DNA from: Sinorhizobium sojae CCBAU 05684
GTDB taxonomy: Bacteria; Pseudomonadota; Alphaproteobacteria; Rhizobiales; Rhizobiaceae
Length of the DNA: 64,000 nt
Assembly: GCF_002288525.1 (NCBI RefSeq)
Contig: NZ_CP023067.1
Coordinates: forward strand, 3,265,001 to 3,329,000
Direction: 5' to 3'
The stretch's first letter is position 1. The number at the start of each line of letters is the position of its first letter. A program made the position numbers and the translations under genes. This document shows, piece by piece, positions 45,473 through 57,448 of the stretch. Below the pieces are notes generated by a model, which searched no databases, was not told where the DNA came from, and worked only from the letters and a program-made list of their open reading frames with translations.

Positions 45473-46879
45473 GAGGCTTCGACGCAGTACCGCCGCATAG
45501 AAACCATCGAGCCCGCCGACAAAGGGAGGGGCCAGCGGCAGCATCGCCGGCGTAGTACGGAACTCGCCAAGCCCGGTGATCGCCGCCTCGAGCCCCCGCC
45601 AGTTGGCCGCGGCGATCGGCTGCCGTTCGCAGAGACCGTCGGCGACGACGCGCGCGACCACTTCCTCGCCCTCGCGCGGATCGAGCGAGCAATTGGAAAA
45701 GACCACGGTTCCGCCGGGCACGATGAGGGTCAGCGCGTGGCGCAGCAGCTTTTCCTGCAGTCGCGCAAGCTTTTCGACGTCCTCCGGCCCCTTGGTCCAG
45801 AGCACGTCCGGGTGGCGCCGGGTCGTGCCGGTGGAGGAGCAGGGGGCATCGAGGAGTGCCGCATCGAACAGCTCTTCCGGCTGGAACTCGGCCATGTCGA
45901 TCTCTTTCGTCCGGGCTTCGAGGCCGAGCCGTGCAAGATTGCCCTGGAGCCGCCGCAGCCGGCTGGACGACTGGTCGAGCGCCGTCACGCTTGCCCCGGC
46001 AAGGATCAGCTGCGCCGTCTTGCCGCCCGGGGCCGCGCAAAGATCGAGCACGGCCTTGCCGGCAAGATCAGCGAAGAGACGCGCCGGGATCGAAGCGGCT
46101 GCGTCCTGCACCCACCAGGCGCCCTCGTCAAAGCCCGCCAAGGACGGGATCGACCCGGAGAACTCCGGGAGCCGGACCGAGCCCGTCGGCAGGACCGTGC
46201 CGCCGAGGCGCTCGGCCCAGGACGTGGGGTCGGCCTTGACCGTGAGATCGATGGCGGCCGGAATGAGCTGCGCTTCCGCGATCCTGTCCGCCTCTCCGCG
46301 ACCATAATGCGCGACGAGCCGTTCGTGGAACCACTCCGGCATTGCCGGAACGCTTTGCACCCGCTCGAGAATGTCCTCCTTTTCGCGCGACAGCCGCCGG
46401 AGCACCGCATTGACGAGGCTCGCGAAGCGACGGTTGCGCGGATCCGCTTGCGCCTGTTCGACCGCCAGATCGACGGCGGAATGATCGGGAACATCGAGAT
46501 AGAGAATTTGCGCGGCGGCAACGGTCAGCACATGCTCAAGGGCGCGCGCCCCTTCCGGCAGGGACGTCTGCAGAAGCGAACCAATTGCCGCCCGGATCCG
46601 AGGCAGGTGCCTGAGTGCGGAATTGAGGATGGCGCGCACGAGCGCCCGGTCGGCATCGTTCAGGGCGCGATAGGCGGGATTGCCGTGCTCCTGATCGAGC
46701 ATGCCGTCGAGCGGCGTCTTGCGGTCGACAACGGCCGCCAGGATCTTGGCGGCCGCCTGGCGGCTCTGCAGCCCGGGCTTGCCCGCCGCGACAGAACCTG
46801 GTCGCGATCCGCCCTTTTCGAAAGGCTTGCTTGATCGGGTTCGTTTCGGACGTGAATCGTTCTTTTTGTCTTCAGGCAT
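45467..46879 (-). CDS. rsmB: 16S rRNA m5C967 methyltransferase RsmB
   Basis: This 470-residue protein has an N-terminal NusB-like RNA-binding domain (about 40-170) and a C-terminal SAM methyltransferase domain. The SAM loop is LDLCAAPGGKT (about 284-294). Both m5C cysteines are present: DAPCSSTGTTRRHPD and the SNCSLDP nucleophile. The basic N-terminal 35 residues are probably disordered. It methylates C967 of 16S rRNA (E. coli numbering). Its ATG shares one base with the htpX stop codon, so the two are coupled. An older name is sun. Confidence 0.93.
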   Translation of the reverse strand: MPEDKKNDSRPKRTRSSKPFEKGGSRPGSVAAGKPGLQSRQAAAKILAAVVDRKTPLDGMLDQEHGNPAYRALNDADRALVRAILNSALRHLPRIRAAIGSLLQTSLPEGARALEHVLTVAAAQILYLDVPDHSAVDLAVEQAQADPRNRRFASLVNAVLRRLSREKEDILERVQSVPAMPEWFHERLVAHYGRGEADRIAEAQLIPAAIDLTVKADPTSWAERLGGTVLPTGSVRLPEFSGSIPSLAGFDEGAWWVQDAAASIPARLFADLAGKAVLDLCAAPGGKTAQLILAGASVTALDQSSSRLRRLQGNLARLGLEARTKEIDMAEFQPEELFDAALLDAPCSSTGTTRRHPDVLWTKGPEDVEKLARLQEKLLRHALTLIVPGGTVVFSNCSLDPREGEEVVARVVADGLCERQPIAAANWRGLEAAITGLGEFRTTPAMLPLAPPFVGGLDGFYAAVLRRSLA

Positions 46880-47838
46880 CAGGACCAGGGGCCTCTCGGC
46901 GGTTCGGAACCACCGCGACCCCAGCCGGTTCTCGGGACAGAGCGCGATTTGCGCACTGCAATATCAGGACCGCCCGTGCCCGTCGAGCCCGTCGACATCT
47001 CCCGCGCCATTCTCTCGAGCGCCGCGATACGATTTTCGGTGTTCGGATGGGTCGAAAAGAGATTGTCCATCCGCTCGCCCGAGAGAGGGTTGATGATGAA
47101 CATGTGCGCCGTCGCCGGATTGCGTTCCGCATCGTCATTGTGGACCACATGGGCCGCGCGGGCGATCTTGCCGAGTGCCGAGGAGAGCCAGAGCGGATTG
47201 CCGCAAATCTCCGCACCCCGCCGGTCGGCGGAATATTCGCGCGTGCGGCTGATCGCCATCTGCACCAGGGCGGCCGCAAGCGGCGCGACGATCATCGCGA
47301 TCAGCACGCCGATGAAGCCCAGCGGATTGTTGTTGTCCCGATTGCCGCCGAAGAAGAAGGCGAAATTGCCGAGCATGGAGATCGCGCCGGCAAGGGTCGC
47401 CGTCAGCGTCATCGTCAGCGTATCGCGATACTGAATATGCGCCAGCTCATGCGCCATGACGCCGGCCACTTCCTGGTGGGACAAGGACCGCAATAGGCCG
47501 GTGGAGGCGGCGACCGCCGCATTCTCGGGATTGCGGCCGGTGGCGAAGGCATTCGGCTGCGGACTGTCGATGACATAGACGCGCGGCATCGGCAGGCCGG
47601 AATTCTTCGCGAGGTCACGGACGATGCGGTAATATTCCGGGGCGCTGCGCTCGTCGACCTCCTGGGCGCGATACATGCGCAGGACCATGCGGTCGGAATT
47701 CCAGTAGGAGAAGAAGTTCATAGCCGCGGCGATCACAAGGGCGATCATCATGCCGCCTCTGCCGCCGATGACGAAGCCGACGGCCATGAACAGGACGGTC
47801 ATGAAAGCAATCAGCATGGCGGTGCGCACGAGGTTCAT
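46879..47838 (-). CDS. htpX: membrane zinc metalloprotease HtpX
   Basis: This 319-residue M48 protease has two N-terminal membrane helices (about 7-42) and two further hydrophobic segments after the zinc motif HELAH (residues 130-134). The third ligand glutamate lies in [10 protein letters not shown]. HtpX degrades misfolded inner-membrane proteins. The gene begins the leftward htpX-rsmB unit, and a one-mismatch parS-like site lies 82 bp upstream. In other bacteria htpX is stress induced; I see no clear sigma-32 box here. Confidence 0.93.
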   Translation of the reverse strand: MNLVRTAMLIAFMTVLFMAVGFVIGGRGGMMIALVIAAAMNFFSYWNSDRMVLRMYRAQEVDERSAPEYYRIVRDLAKNSGLPMPRVYVIDSPQPNAFATGRNPENAAVAASTGLLRSLSHQEVAGVMAHELAHIQYRDTLTMTLTATLAGAISMLGNFAFFFGGNRDNNNPLGFIGVLIAMIVAPLAAALVQMAISRTREYSADRRGAEICGNPLWLSSALGKIARAAHVVHNDDAERNPATAHMFIINPLSGERMDNLFSTHPNTENRIAALERMAREMSTGSTGTGGPDIAVRKSRSVPRTGWGRGGSEPPRGPWS

Positions 47839-47919
47839 GGAAGGGCTCCAGGTGTTCTTTTCTCTTCGGGCAGATAGGGAGCGCGGCTGCAGGCCGGCGC
47901 TTCCCGATACGCTACGAAC

Positions 47920-47933
47920 GTTTCACGTGAATC
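47920..47933. promoter_or_regulatory. parS: parS-like site, one mismatch in the 14-bp core
   Basis: GTTTCACGTGAATC differs from the core at one base in its right arm. It lies in the divergent htpX/DUF1674 promoter region, about 10.7 kb left of parB. Confidence 0.55.
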
Positions 47934-48018
47934 AGGGTTCCCGCGCGAGCGGAAGCCCATTATATGATGGGGATGAAACACCGGCTCTTCAATATTGTCA
48001 GGGAAATCCGGCCGTCAC

Positions 48019-48219
48019 ATGCAGAACAGCAACGACAATTCGCCCGATCGTCCGAAGCGGCCGCTACCGCCGGCCGCGCTTCGCGCCCTGAATGAGGCGG
48101 AGGAGAGGCGGCTGGCTGCAGAACCGAAGGCGATGCCGACGGAACTCGGCGGCCGCGGCGGACTGGACCCGGCGCGCTTCGGCGACTGGGAAATCAAAGG
48201 CAGGGCGATCGATTTCTGA
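48019..48219 (+). CDS. DUF1674 protein, SdhAF4/Sdh8-like succinate dehydrogenase assembly factor
   Basis: This 66-residue protein starts with a disordered, proline-rich N-terminus and ends with the family signature GGLDPARFGDWEIKGRAIDF region, which corresponds to the GDWE-KGR-DF C-terminus of eukaryotic SDHAF4. The eukaryotic proteins bind flavinylated SdhA and promote assembly of complex II. The bacterial function is inferred from this homology. The ATG at 48019 is chosen over an upstream TTG (47995) because homology begins after it. It is followed by a bidirectional terminator shared with acsA. Confidence 0.78.
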   Translation: MQNSNDNSPDRPKRPLPPAALRALNEAEERRLAAEPKAMPTELGGRGGLDPARFGDWEIKGRAIDF

Positions 48220-48296
48220 CGTATCGTTGCGGACCCGAATCAATCGCCGGGCCTGCCGCGGAGCCGGAGAAGAATCCGTCTAAACTTCTGATCTGT

Positions 48297-48329
48297 AATG
48301 TCCGGGCCCCACGAGGGCCCGGACATTTT
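48297..48329. terminator. bidirectional intrinsic terminator
   Basis: ATGTCCGGGCCC and GGGCCCGGACAT form a 12-bp perfect stem with a CACGA loop, followed by TTT and preceded by AA. It lies between the convergent DUF1674 and acsA genes. Confidence 0.88.
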
Positions 48330-48331
48330 GA

Positions 48332-50281
<1,950 letters not shown>

Positions 50282-50547
50282 AATTTCCTCCCTGCGCATT
50301 TCGGGTGCTGTTACGAGGCGGAATGCATGCTGAAAACCCGGCATTCCGCTCCGGCCGGCGTTCTTTGCCGCCCGCTGGCGACGATTCATAGCAGTTCGAT
50401 GCTCTGCCGCAATTAGACAAAAGCACATTTGGAAGTGAAGAATTGCAATTTCGAAACAAGAACGATATAGAACGCTGAATTCCCGGAAATCAGTGGTAGA
50501 CTCCACGGCCCGCGACACCGGCGCGGACGGACAAAAGGACTATATCC

Positions 50548-51246
50548 ATGGCTCAGCAACTGCTTATGCCCAAGGCAACAGCCGTCTGGCTCGTTGACAA
50601 TACCGCCCTGTCGTTCGACCAGATCGCGCAGCTCTGCAAGCTGCACCCGCTCGAAGTCAAGGCGATTGCCGACGGCGAATCGGCACAGGGTATCAAGGGG
50701 CTTGATCCAATTGCGACCGGTCAACTTTCGCGCGATGAGATCGCTCGCGGCGAGGCAAATCCGAACCACAAACTCAAGCTCTCCGAGCCCAAGGTCCGCG
50801 TTCCGGATTCGAAGCGCAAGGGCCCGCGCTACACGCCGGTGTCGAAGCGCCAGGATCGGCCGAACGCCATCCTGTGGCTGGTGCGCAATCATCCCGAATT
50901 GAAGGACGCCCAGATTTCGCGGCTCGTCGGCACCACGAAATCGACGATTGAGCAAATTCGCGAGCGCACCCACTGGAATTCGGCCAACCTGACACCGATG
51001 GATCCGGTGACGCTCGGCCTCTGCTCACAGATCGACCTCGATCTGGAAGTCGAGCGCGCCGCCAAGGGCCGGCCGCTGCCAACGGCCGCCGAGGCGGGTG
51101 CTACGCTCGAAGCCGCACAGGAAACGGAGAAGCTCGGCTACGATTTCGACCGCGAAGAGGAAAAGGAAATCGACGCCGATGCCGTCTTCGCCAAGCTGAA
51201 GTCGCTGAAATCCGACCGCAAGGACGAGGAAGACGACGAGTATTGA
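50548..51246 (+). CDS. DUF1013 protein, alphaproteobacterial transcription regulator (TrcR-like)
   Basis: This 232-residue protein belongs to DUF1013, a family restricted to alphaproteobacteria and strongly conserved. It has two helix-turn-helix-like segments (TALSFDQIAQLCKLHPLEVKAI near the start, and AQISRLVGTTKSTIEQIRER near residues 130-150) and an acidic C-terminal tail. I recall the Caulobacter member being described as a cell-cycle transcription factor, TrcR; I hold this with moderate certainty. A GANTC site (50499-50503) lies 45 nt upstream. It ends in a terminator before the convergent propionyl-CoA synthetase-like gene. Confidence 0.8.
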   Translation: MAQQLLMPKATAVWLVDNTALSFDQIAQLCKLHPLEVKAIADGESAQGIKGLDPIATGQLSRDEIARGEANPNHKLKLSEPKVRVPDSKRKGPRYTPVSKRQDRPNAILWLVRNHPELKDAQISRLVGTTKSTIEQIRERTHWNSANLTPMDPVTLGLCSQIDLDLEVERAAKGRPLPTAAEAGATLEAAQETEKLGYDFDREEEKEIDADAVFAKLKSLKSDRKDEEDDEY

Positions 51247-51270
51247 TCGCTTCGTCGTCGCTGAGATGCA

Positions 51271-51302
51271 AAACCCCGGATCGAAGCGTCCGGGTTTTTT
51301 TG
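51271..51302 (+). terminator. intrinsic terminator of the DUF1013 gene
   Basis: AACCCCGGA and TCCGGGTT pair around TCGAAGCG with a one-base bulge, followed by a run of seven T. Confidence 0.85.
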
Positions 51303-51350
51303 TTGCAGAAGGGAGAAGGTGGCTAGCGCCAGCGGGCCACCTGAAATGCG

Positions 51351-53258
51351 CTAAATGCCAATCCCCTTGGCGTGAAGCACTTCCGCGATCTCGTCGAGGA
51401 TTGCCGGATCGTCGATCGTCGCCGGCATTTTCCAGGGTTGGCGATCGGCGATCTTCTGGATCGTCGCGCGCAGAATCTTGCCCGACCGTGTCTTCGGCAA
51501 CCGCTTGACGCATATGGCTGTGCGGAAGACGGCGACCGGTCCGATGCGCTCGCGCACGAGGCCAATGACCTCCTTCTCGATCTCCGCCGGTTCTCGGGAA
51601 ACATTGGAGTTGATCACCAGGAAGCCTGCCGGCACCTGCCCCTTCAACGCGTCCGCAATGCCTATGACCGCGCATTCGGCGACATCCGGATGACTGGCGC
51701 AGACCTCTTCCATCGCGCCCGTCGACAGACGATGGCCGGCGACATTGATGATGTCATCGGTGCGAGCCATGATGAAGACATAGCCGTCCTCGTCGACATA
51801 GCCTGCATCCGCCGTCTTGTAATAGCCGGGAAATTCATCGAGATAGGCGGCTCGGAAGCGCCCGTCGGCGTTCCAGAGCGTCGGCAGGCAACCGGGCGGC
51901 AGCGGCAGCTTGATCACGACGTTGCCGAGCGTGCCGGCCGCAACCGGATGGCCGGCGTCGTCGAGGATCTGCACGTCATAGCCGGGCAAAGGCACGGCCG
52001 GGGAGCCGTATTTCACCGGCAGGAGTCCAAGTCCGACGGCATTCCCCGCGACGGGCCAGCCGGTCTCCGTCTGCCACCAGTGGTCGATGGCCGGGACACC
52101 GAGCGCCTGCTCGGCCCAGCGGATCGTATCGGGATCGGCCCGCTCGCCGGCCAGATACAAGGCACGAAAACGCGACAGATCATAGCGCGCCACATGGGAC
52201 GCCGCAGGATCATCCTTGCGGATTGCGCGCAGTGCCGTCGGTGCGGTGAACATCACGGCGACGCCATGTTGGGCGATGACACGCCAATAGGTGCCCGGAT
52301 CGGGCGTGCCGACCGGCTTGCCTTCGAATAGGATCGAGGTGCTGCCGTTGAGAAGCGGCCCATAGACGATGTAGGAGTGACCGACCACCCAGCCGATATC
52401 CGAAGCCGCCCAGAAGACCTCGCCCGGCCGAACGCCGAAAAAGTTCTCCATCGACCATTTGAGCGCAACCATATGGCCGCCGGTGTCGCGCACGACGCCT
52501 TTCGGTTGGCCGGTCGTTCCCGACGTGTAAAGCACGTAGAGCGGATCGGTGGCGGCGAGGGGAGCACAGGGCGCCTCTTCGCCGGCCCGCTTTGCCGCCG
52601 CGAGCGCCTCTGCAAAGTCGATGTCGCGGCCCGGCACCATTTCCGCGGCAAGCACCTCGCGCTGGAAGACCAGGCAGTGGGCGGGCTTGTGCCGAGCGGT
52701 CTCAATCGCCTGGTCGAGCAGCGGCTTGTAGGCGACGGTGCGGCCTGGCTCGAGGCCGCAACTCGCCGAGATGACGAGCTTGGCTTCGCAATCATCGATG
52801 CGCACTGCGAGTTCATTGGCGGCAAAGCCGCCGAAGACCACCGAATGGACGGCGCCGATACGCGCCGCGGCAAGCATAGCGACGGCCGCCTCGGGGATCA
52901 TCGGCATGTAGATGACGATGCGGTCGCCCTTTCCGACGCCGAGTTTGCGGTACACCGCCGCCATCGCTTTCACGTCGGAAAGCAGCCCCTCATAGGTGAT
53001 CGTCTCGGTCCGGCCGGTGAGGGGACTGTCATAGATGAAGGCCGCCTGCTGGCCGCGGCCGGCCGCAATATGGCGATCGAGGCAATTGTAGCAGGTATTG
53101 GTGAGACCGTCGGCAAACCAGCGGCCATAGGTCCCGCGCTCGGGATCGAAGATCAGCCGCGGCTCTTCAAACCAGTCGATCGCTTGCGCCGCCTCGGCCC
53201 AGAAGCCCTCGGGGTCGGCTTTCCATGCGGCATACACTTCGGAATAGCGGCTCGCCAT
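51351..53258 (-). CDS. prpE: propionyl-CoA synthetase-like AMP-forming acyl-CoA ligase
   Basis: This 635-residue protein has the same fold as Acs[34 protein letters not shown] and a C-terminal [10 protein letters not shown] lysine motif. The WWQTETGWP context and overall length fit PrpE-type propionyl-CoA synthetases rather than AcsA. The start at 53258 has AGGAGA upstream; the longer frame adds non-homologous sequence. It would activate propionate or another short acid. Two related ligases within 5 kb, AcsA and this one, differ enough to be old paralogues rather than a recent duplication. Confidence 0.82.
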   Translation of the reverse strand: MASRYSEVYAAWKADPEGFWAEAAQAIDWFEEPRLIFDPERGTYGRWFADGLTNTCYNCLDRHIAAGRGQQAAFIYDSPLTGRTETITYEGLLSDVKAMAAVYRKLGVGKGDRIVIYMPMIPEAAVAMLAAARIGAVHSVVFGGFAANELAVRIDDCEAKLVISASCGLEPGRTVAYKPLLDQAIETARHKPAHCLVFQREVLAAEMVPGRDIDFAEALAAAKRAGEEAPCAPLAATDPLYVLYTSGTTGQPKGVVRDTGGHMVALKWSMENFFGVRPGEVFWAASDIGWVVGHSYIVYGPLLNGSTSILFEGKPVGTPDPGTYWRVIAQHGVAVMFTAPTALRAIRKDDPAASHVARYDLSRFRALYLAGERADPDTIRWAEQALGVPAIDHWWQTETGWPVAGNAVGLGLLPVKYGSPAVPLPGYDVQILDDAGHPVAAGTLGNVVIKLPLPPGCLPTLWNADGRFRAAYLDEFPGYYKTADAGYVDEDGYVFIMARTDDIINVAGHRLSTGAMEEVCASHPDVAECAVIGIADALKGQVPAGFLVINSNVSREPAEIEKEVIGLVRERIGPVAVFRTAICVKRLPKTRSGKILRATIQKIADRQPWKMPATIDDPAILDEIAEVLHAKGIGI

Positions 53259-53361
53259 ATCCGTTCTCCTCCACTCGCCTTCCGGACCGGGGATCCGGCT
53301 CCTCGCCGCGAAGGATAGGCCTGCGGAAGGAAAGGTGAACCCCGACGAAAGGGGAATGGCC

Positions 53362-53405
53362 GGAGCAGGGCGAGGAAAGTGTCTGCGGTTTTTCCGCCCG
53401 CCTCC
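53362..53405. repeat. family-3 palindrome, degenerate
   Basis: GAGGAAAGTGTCTGCGGTTTTTCCGCCCGCCTCCTGC resembles the units at 2665 and 12041. It fills the spacer between the ligase and yggS genes. Confidence 0.5.
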
Positions 53406-53424
53406 TGCTTCACACCGGAATTGT

Positions 53425-54084
53425 TCAGCGCGCGCCGAAGATCGCCGAACCGACGCGCACGCTGGTGGCGCCGAAGGCGATCGCCGCTTCGAAATCCCCG
53501 GACATCCCCATGGAGAGCCTTTCGAGCCCGCATCGGCCGGCGATCTTCGCAAGCAGAGCGAAGTGCGGACCGGGATTTTCATCGACCGGCGGAATGCACA
53601 TCAGCCCCTCGACCTCAAGATCGAGCCCGGTGCGGCAGAAATCGACGAAGGCCACGGTCTCCTCCGGCGCAATCCCCGTTTTCTGCGGCTCCAGACCGGT
53701 GTTGACCTGCACATAGAGCCGAGGCTTTCGGCCCTGGCGCTCCATTTCGGCGGCGACGGCACGCGCGATTTTCTCCCGGTCGATCGTTTCGATGACGTCG
53801 AAGAGCGCAACGGCCTCAGCGGCCTTGTTGGACTGCAGCGGACCGATCAGATGCAGTTCGATGCCCGGGTTTTCCGCACGCAACGCGGGCCATTTGCCCT
53901 GCGCTTCCTGCACGCGGTTTTCCCCGAACACCCGCTGTCCGGCTTCGATAACGGGCCGGATCGCCTCCGCATCGAAGGTCTTGGAGACCGCCACCAGGCT
54001 CACGGAGTGGGCGGGCCGGTTCGCCGCCTCTTCGCCCGCGCGAATCCGGCTCAGGACATCATCCAACCGTTCCTGCACTTCCAT
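53425..54084 (-). CDS. yggS: YggS/PLPBP-family pyridoxal phosphate homeostasis protein
   Basis: This 219-residue single-domain PLP-binding TIM barrel has the Schiff-base lysine at about residue 35 in [26 protein letters not shown] and the phosphate-binding [13 protein letters not shown] with GSAIFG at the C-terminus follow. It binds PLP without known catalysis and helps B6 and amino acid homeostasis. It is divergent from leuS and upstream of the propionyl-CoA synthetase-like gene. Confidence 0.92.
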   Translation of the reverse strand: MEVQERLDDVLSRIRAGEEAANRPAHSVSLVAVSKTFDAEAIRPVIEAGQRVFGENRVQEAQGKWPALRAENPGIELHLIGPLQSNKAAEAVALFDVIETIDREKIARAVAAEMERQGRKPRLYVQVNTGLEPQKTGIAPEETVAFVDFCRTGLDLEVEGLMCIPPVDENPGPHFALLAKIAGRCGLERLSMGMSGDFEAAIAFGATSVRVGSAIFGAR

Positions 54085-54288
54085 CCCTGGCTCCTTCCGC
54101 TAAAGAGGTGTCGCTTACCAACTGAGCGGATTAGTGAAACTTACCGCGCTTGCCAAGCCCGCCGACCGGGAAACCGTCCCCGAAAACCCCTTCGAAACTT
54201 GACGGTAGAGCTGTTTCGTGATGAAGGTCACGCCAGCTTTCATGAGGGCGCTTTGAGCCCCCACAGACTTCCGGAACATCGACGAAAC

Positions 54289-56919
54289 ATGGCGACCGAA
54301 CGATACAATCCGCGTGATGCCGAGCCACGCTGGCAGCAGGAATGGGAAGCAGGCAAGGTCTTCGAGACCGCGAACGACGATCCGCGCGAGAAGTACTACG
54401 TGCTGGAGATGTTCCCCTATCCGTCCGGGCGGATCCACATGGGGCATGTGCGCAACTACACCATGGGCGACGTCGTCGCCCGCTACAAGCGCGCCCGCGG
54501 ATTCAACGTACTGCATCCCATGGGCTGGGACGCCTTCGGCATGCCGGCGGAAAACGCCGCCATGGAGCGCGGCGTGCACCCGGCCGGCTGGACCTACCAG
54601 AACATCGCCTCGATGAAGGCGCAGCTGAAGGTCATGGGCCTGTCGCTCGACTGGAGCCGCGAATTCGCGACCTGCGATCCCGCCTATTACCAACGCCAGC
54701 AGCACCTTTTCCTTGATTTCCTGGATAAGGGCCTCGTCTATCGCAAGCAGTCGAAGGTCAATTGGGACCCGGTCGACAACACGGTGCTCGCCAATGAGCA
54801 GGTGATCGACGGCCGCGGCTGGCGCTCGGGTGCGCTGGTCGAACAACGCGAGCTGACGCAATGGTTCTTCCGCATCACCGACTTCAGCCAGGAACTGCTC
54901 GACGCGCTTGACACGCTCGACCAGTGGCCGGAGAAGGTGCGCCTGATGCAGAAAAACTGGATCGGCCGCTCCGAGGGCCTGTCGCTCAGATGGGAGCTCG
55001 ACCCCGCGACCGTTCCCGGCGACACGACGGAGCTGACTGTCTATACGACGCGCCCCGACACGCTTTTCGGCGCCTCATTCCTCGCCATCTCCGCCGACCA
55101 TCCGCTCGCCAGGGAAGCGGCGGCCAAGAATGCCGACATCGACGCCTTCTGCGAGGAGTGCCGCCGCGCCGGGACCTCGCTTGCCGCCCTCGAGACGGCC
55201 GAGAAGAAAGGCATCGACACCGGCATCCGCGCCAAGCATCCGCTGGATCCGAACTGGGAGTTGCCGGTCTATGTCGCCAATTTCGTTCTGATGGACTACG
55301 GCACGGGCGCGATATTCGGCTGCCCCTCAGGCGACCAGCGCGACCTCGACTTCGCCCGCAAATACGGGCTGCCGGTCGTGCCTGTGGTGATGCCGGGGGA
55401 TGCCGATGCCGCGACCTTCACGATCGGCGACGAAGCCTATGTCGGCGACGGCGTAATGATCAATTCCCGCTTTCTCGACGGGCTCTCGACGGACGCGGCT
55501 TTCGACGCGATTGCCTCGAGGCTCGAGAAGGAGATGCTCAAAGGTGAACCGCGGGCCGAGCGCAAGGTCAATTTCCGCCTGCGCGACTGGGGCATCTCCC
55601 GCCAGCGCTATTGGGGTTGCCCGATCCCGGTCATCCACTGCGAGGATTGCGGCGTCGTGCCGGTGCCGAAGGCGGACCTGCCGGTTACGCTGCCGCCGGA
55701 CGTCACTTTCGACAAGCCCGGCAACCCGCTGGACCGCCATCCGACCTGGCGCCACGTCGCCTGCCCGCAATGCGGCAAGGACGCGCGCCGGGAAACCGAC
55801 ACGATGGACACCTTCGTCGACTCCTCCTGGTATTTCGCCCGTTTCACCGCCCCCTGGGAGGACAAGCCGACCGATCCCAAGGCCGCCAATCATTGGCTGC
55901 CGGTCGACCAATATATCGGCGGTATCGAGCATGCGATCCTGCACCTGCTCTATTCACGCTTCTTCACCCGCGCGATGAAGGCAACCGGCCATGTGGCGCT
56001 GGACGAACCCTTCAAGGGCCTGTTCACGCAGGGCATGGTGGTGCACGAGACCTATAGCCGCGGCGAGGGCGCGCAACGCGAATGGATCACCCCGGCCGAG
56101 ATCCGCATCGAAGAGATCGACGGGCGGCGGCGTGCGGTGCTGATCGAGACCGGCGAGGAGATCGCCATCGGCTCGATCGAGAAGATGTCGAAGTCAAAGA
56201 AGAACGTCGTCGACCCGGACGATATCATCGGATCCTATGGTGCCGATACGGCGCGCTTCTTCGTGCTGTCCGATTCGCCGCCGGACCGTGACGTCATCTG
56301 GTCAGAGGCGGGCGTCGAAGGCGCCCACCGTTTTGTCCAGCGCGTCTGGAGGCTGGTGAGCGAGGCAGGGGACAAGCTGCGCGGCGTCGATGCTTCGCCG
56401 GCGAAGGAAGGTGAGGGGCTCGCCATCTCGCAGGCCGCACACCGCACGCTCAAGGCCGTCGAGGCGGACTACGACAAGCTCGCCTTCAACAAGGCCGTCG
56501 CACGGATCTACGAGCTCGTGAACGTGCTCGCCGCCCCGCTGACCCAAGTCGCCGGCGGCAAGGCCGAGACCGCGGTGATTGCAGCGGCCAAAGACGCCAC
56601 CGCGATCCTGGTCGACCTGATCGCACCGATGATGCCGCATCTTGCGGAAGAATGCTGGCGGGAGATCGGCGGCGAGGGGCTGATTGCCGAGAAATCCTGG
56701 CCAAGCTTCGATCCGGCCTTGGTCGTCGAGAACGAAATCACCCTGCCTGTGCAGATCAACGGCAAGAAGCGGGCCGATTTGACAATCGCGCGCGACGCAG
56801 ATCAGAGTGCGATCGAAAGCGCCGTACTCGCCCTCGACGCCGTCAAGTCGGCGTTGAACGGCGGCAGTCCGAAAAAGATCATCGTCGTGCCGCAAAGGAT
56901 CGTCAATGTCGTTGTCTGA
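54289..56919 (+). CDS. leuS: leucyl-tRNA synthetase
   Basis: This 876-residue class Ia aminoacyl-tRNA synthetase has the HMGH motif at residues 50-53 ([11 protein letters not shown]), an editing domain inserted in the middle ([12 protein letters not shown] region), and KMSKSKKN at residues 632-639. The ATG at 54289 gives the standard N-terminus [10 protein letters not shown]. The gene overlaps lptE by 14 nt, starting a leuS-lptE-holA unit that is conserved across alphaproteobacteria. The 204-bp gap before it shows no obvious T-box or leader peptide. Confidence 0.97.
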   Translation: MATERYNPRDAEPRWQQEWEAGKVFETANDDPREKYYVLEMFPYPSGRIHMGHVRNYTMGDVVARYKRARGFNVLHPMGWDAFGMPAENAAMERGVHPAGWTYQNIASMKAQLKVMGLSLDWSREFATCDPAYYQRQQHLFLDFLDKGLVYRKQSKVNWDPVDNTVLANEQVIDGRGWRSGALVEQRELTQWFFRITDFSQELLDALDTLDQWPEKVRLMQKNWIGRSEGLSLRWELDPATVPGDTTELTVYTTRPDTLFGASFLAISADHPLAREAAAKNADIDAFCEECRRAGTSLAALETAEKKGIDTGIRAKHPLDPNWELPVYVANFVLMDYGTGAIFGCPSGDQRDLDFARKYGLPVVPVVMPGDADAATFTIGDEAYVGDGVMINSRFLDGLSTDAAFDAIASRLEKEMLKGEPRAERKVNFRLRDWGISRQRYWGCPIPVIHCEDCGVVPVPKADLPVTLPPDVTFDKPGNPLDRHPTWRHVACPQCGKDARRETDTMDTFVDSSWYFARFTAPWEDKPTDPKAANHWLPVDQYIGGIEHAILHLLYSRFFTRAMKATGHVALDEPFKGLFTQGMVVHETYSRGEGAQREWITPAEIRIEEIDGRRRAVLIETGEEIAIGSIEKMSKSKKNVVDPDDIIGSYGADTARFFVLSDSPPDRDVIWSEAGVEGAHRFVQRVWRLVSEAGDKLRGVDASPAKEGEGLAISQAAHRTLKAVEADYDKLAFNKAVARIYELVNVLAAPLTQVAGGKAETAVIAAAKDATAILVDLIAPMMPHLAEECWREIGGEGLIAEKSWPSFDPALVVENEITLPVQINGKKRADLTIARDADQSAIESAVLALDAVKSALNGGSPKKIIVVPQRIVNVVV

Positions 56920-57436
56920 TGAATCTGGCTACCGTTTTCGGTCCTTTGGTTTGCTGACCGGAGCGCTGCTGATGACGGCGCTCGCCGGCTGCCAGGTGCG
57001 CCCGCTCTATTCGGACGGTCCGGCGGGTGCGACGGCGACCTCGCTTCAGTCGATCGAGATTTCCGAAGCCGGCGACCGGGTCGAGCAGGAGGTGCGCAAC
57101 GCCCTGATCTTTCTGACCTCCGGCGGCAAGGGCGAGCCGGTCAACCCGCAATATCACCTCGCCCTCAACGTTTCGCACCGGACGATGGGCGTACTCTACG
57201 ACCAGGCCCGCGACCGGGCAGGTGCCGGACGCATCGTCGTCAAGGCGGATTACAACCTGACCAGGACCGCGACGGGCGAGACCGTGAAATCAGGCAACCG
57301 ATCGGCCGTCGCGCTGGTCGACTTCCCCGATCAGGAATTCGCCAAGATCCGCGCGGTGCGCGACGGCGAGAACCGCGCTGCCAGGGAACTGGCGGAACTC
57401 ATCAGCGCCGACATCGCTGCCGCCCTCGGGCGCTGA
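56906..57436 (+). CDS. lptE: LPS-assembly lipoprotein LptE
   Basis: This 176-residue outer-membrane lipoprotein has a type II signal peptide with the lipobox LAGC (cysteine near residue 29), then VRPLYSD. It plugs the LptD barrel to insert lipopolysaccharide at the outer leaflet. Sequence identity in this family is low; the gene order leuS-lptE-holA is the strongest support. It overlaps leuS by 14 nt and ends 12 nt before holA. Confidence 0.88.
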   Translation: MSLSDESGYRFRSFGLLTGALLMTALAGCQVRPLYSDGPAGATATSLQSIEISEAGDRVEQEVRNALIFLTSGGKGEPVNPQYHLALNVSHRTMGVLYDQARDRAGAGRIVVKADYNLTRTATGETVKSGNRSAVALVDFPDQEFAKIRAVRDGENRAARELAELISADIAAALGR

Positions 57437-57448
57437 TCCGGTAGTTGG

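Noticed and set aside
54085-54288. T-box or leader peptide upstream of leuS
   Set aside because: I saw no T-box consensus, Leu codon run or terminator in the 204-bp spacer.
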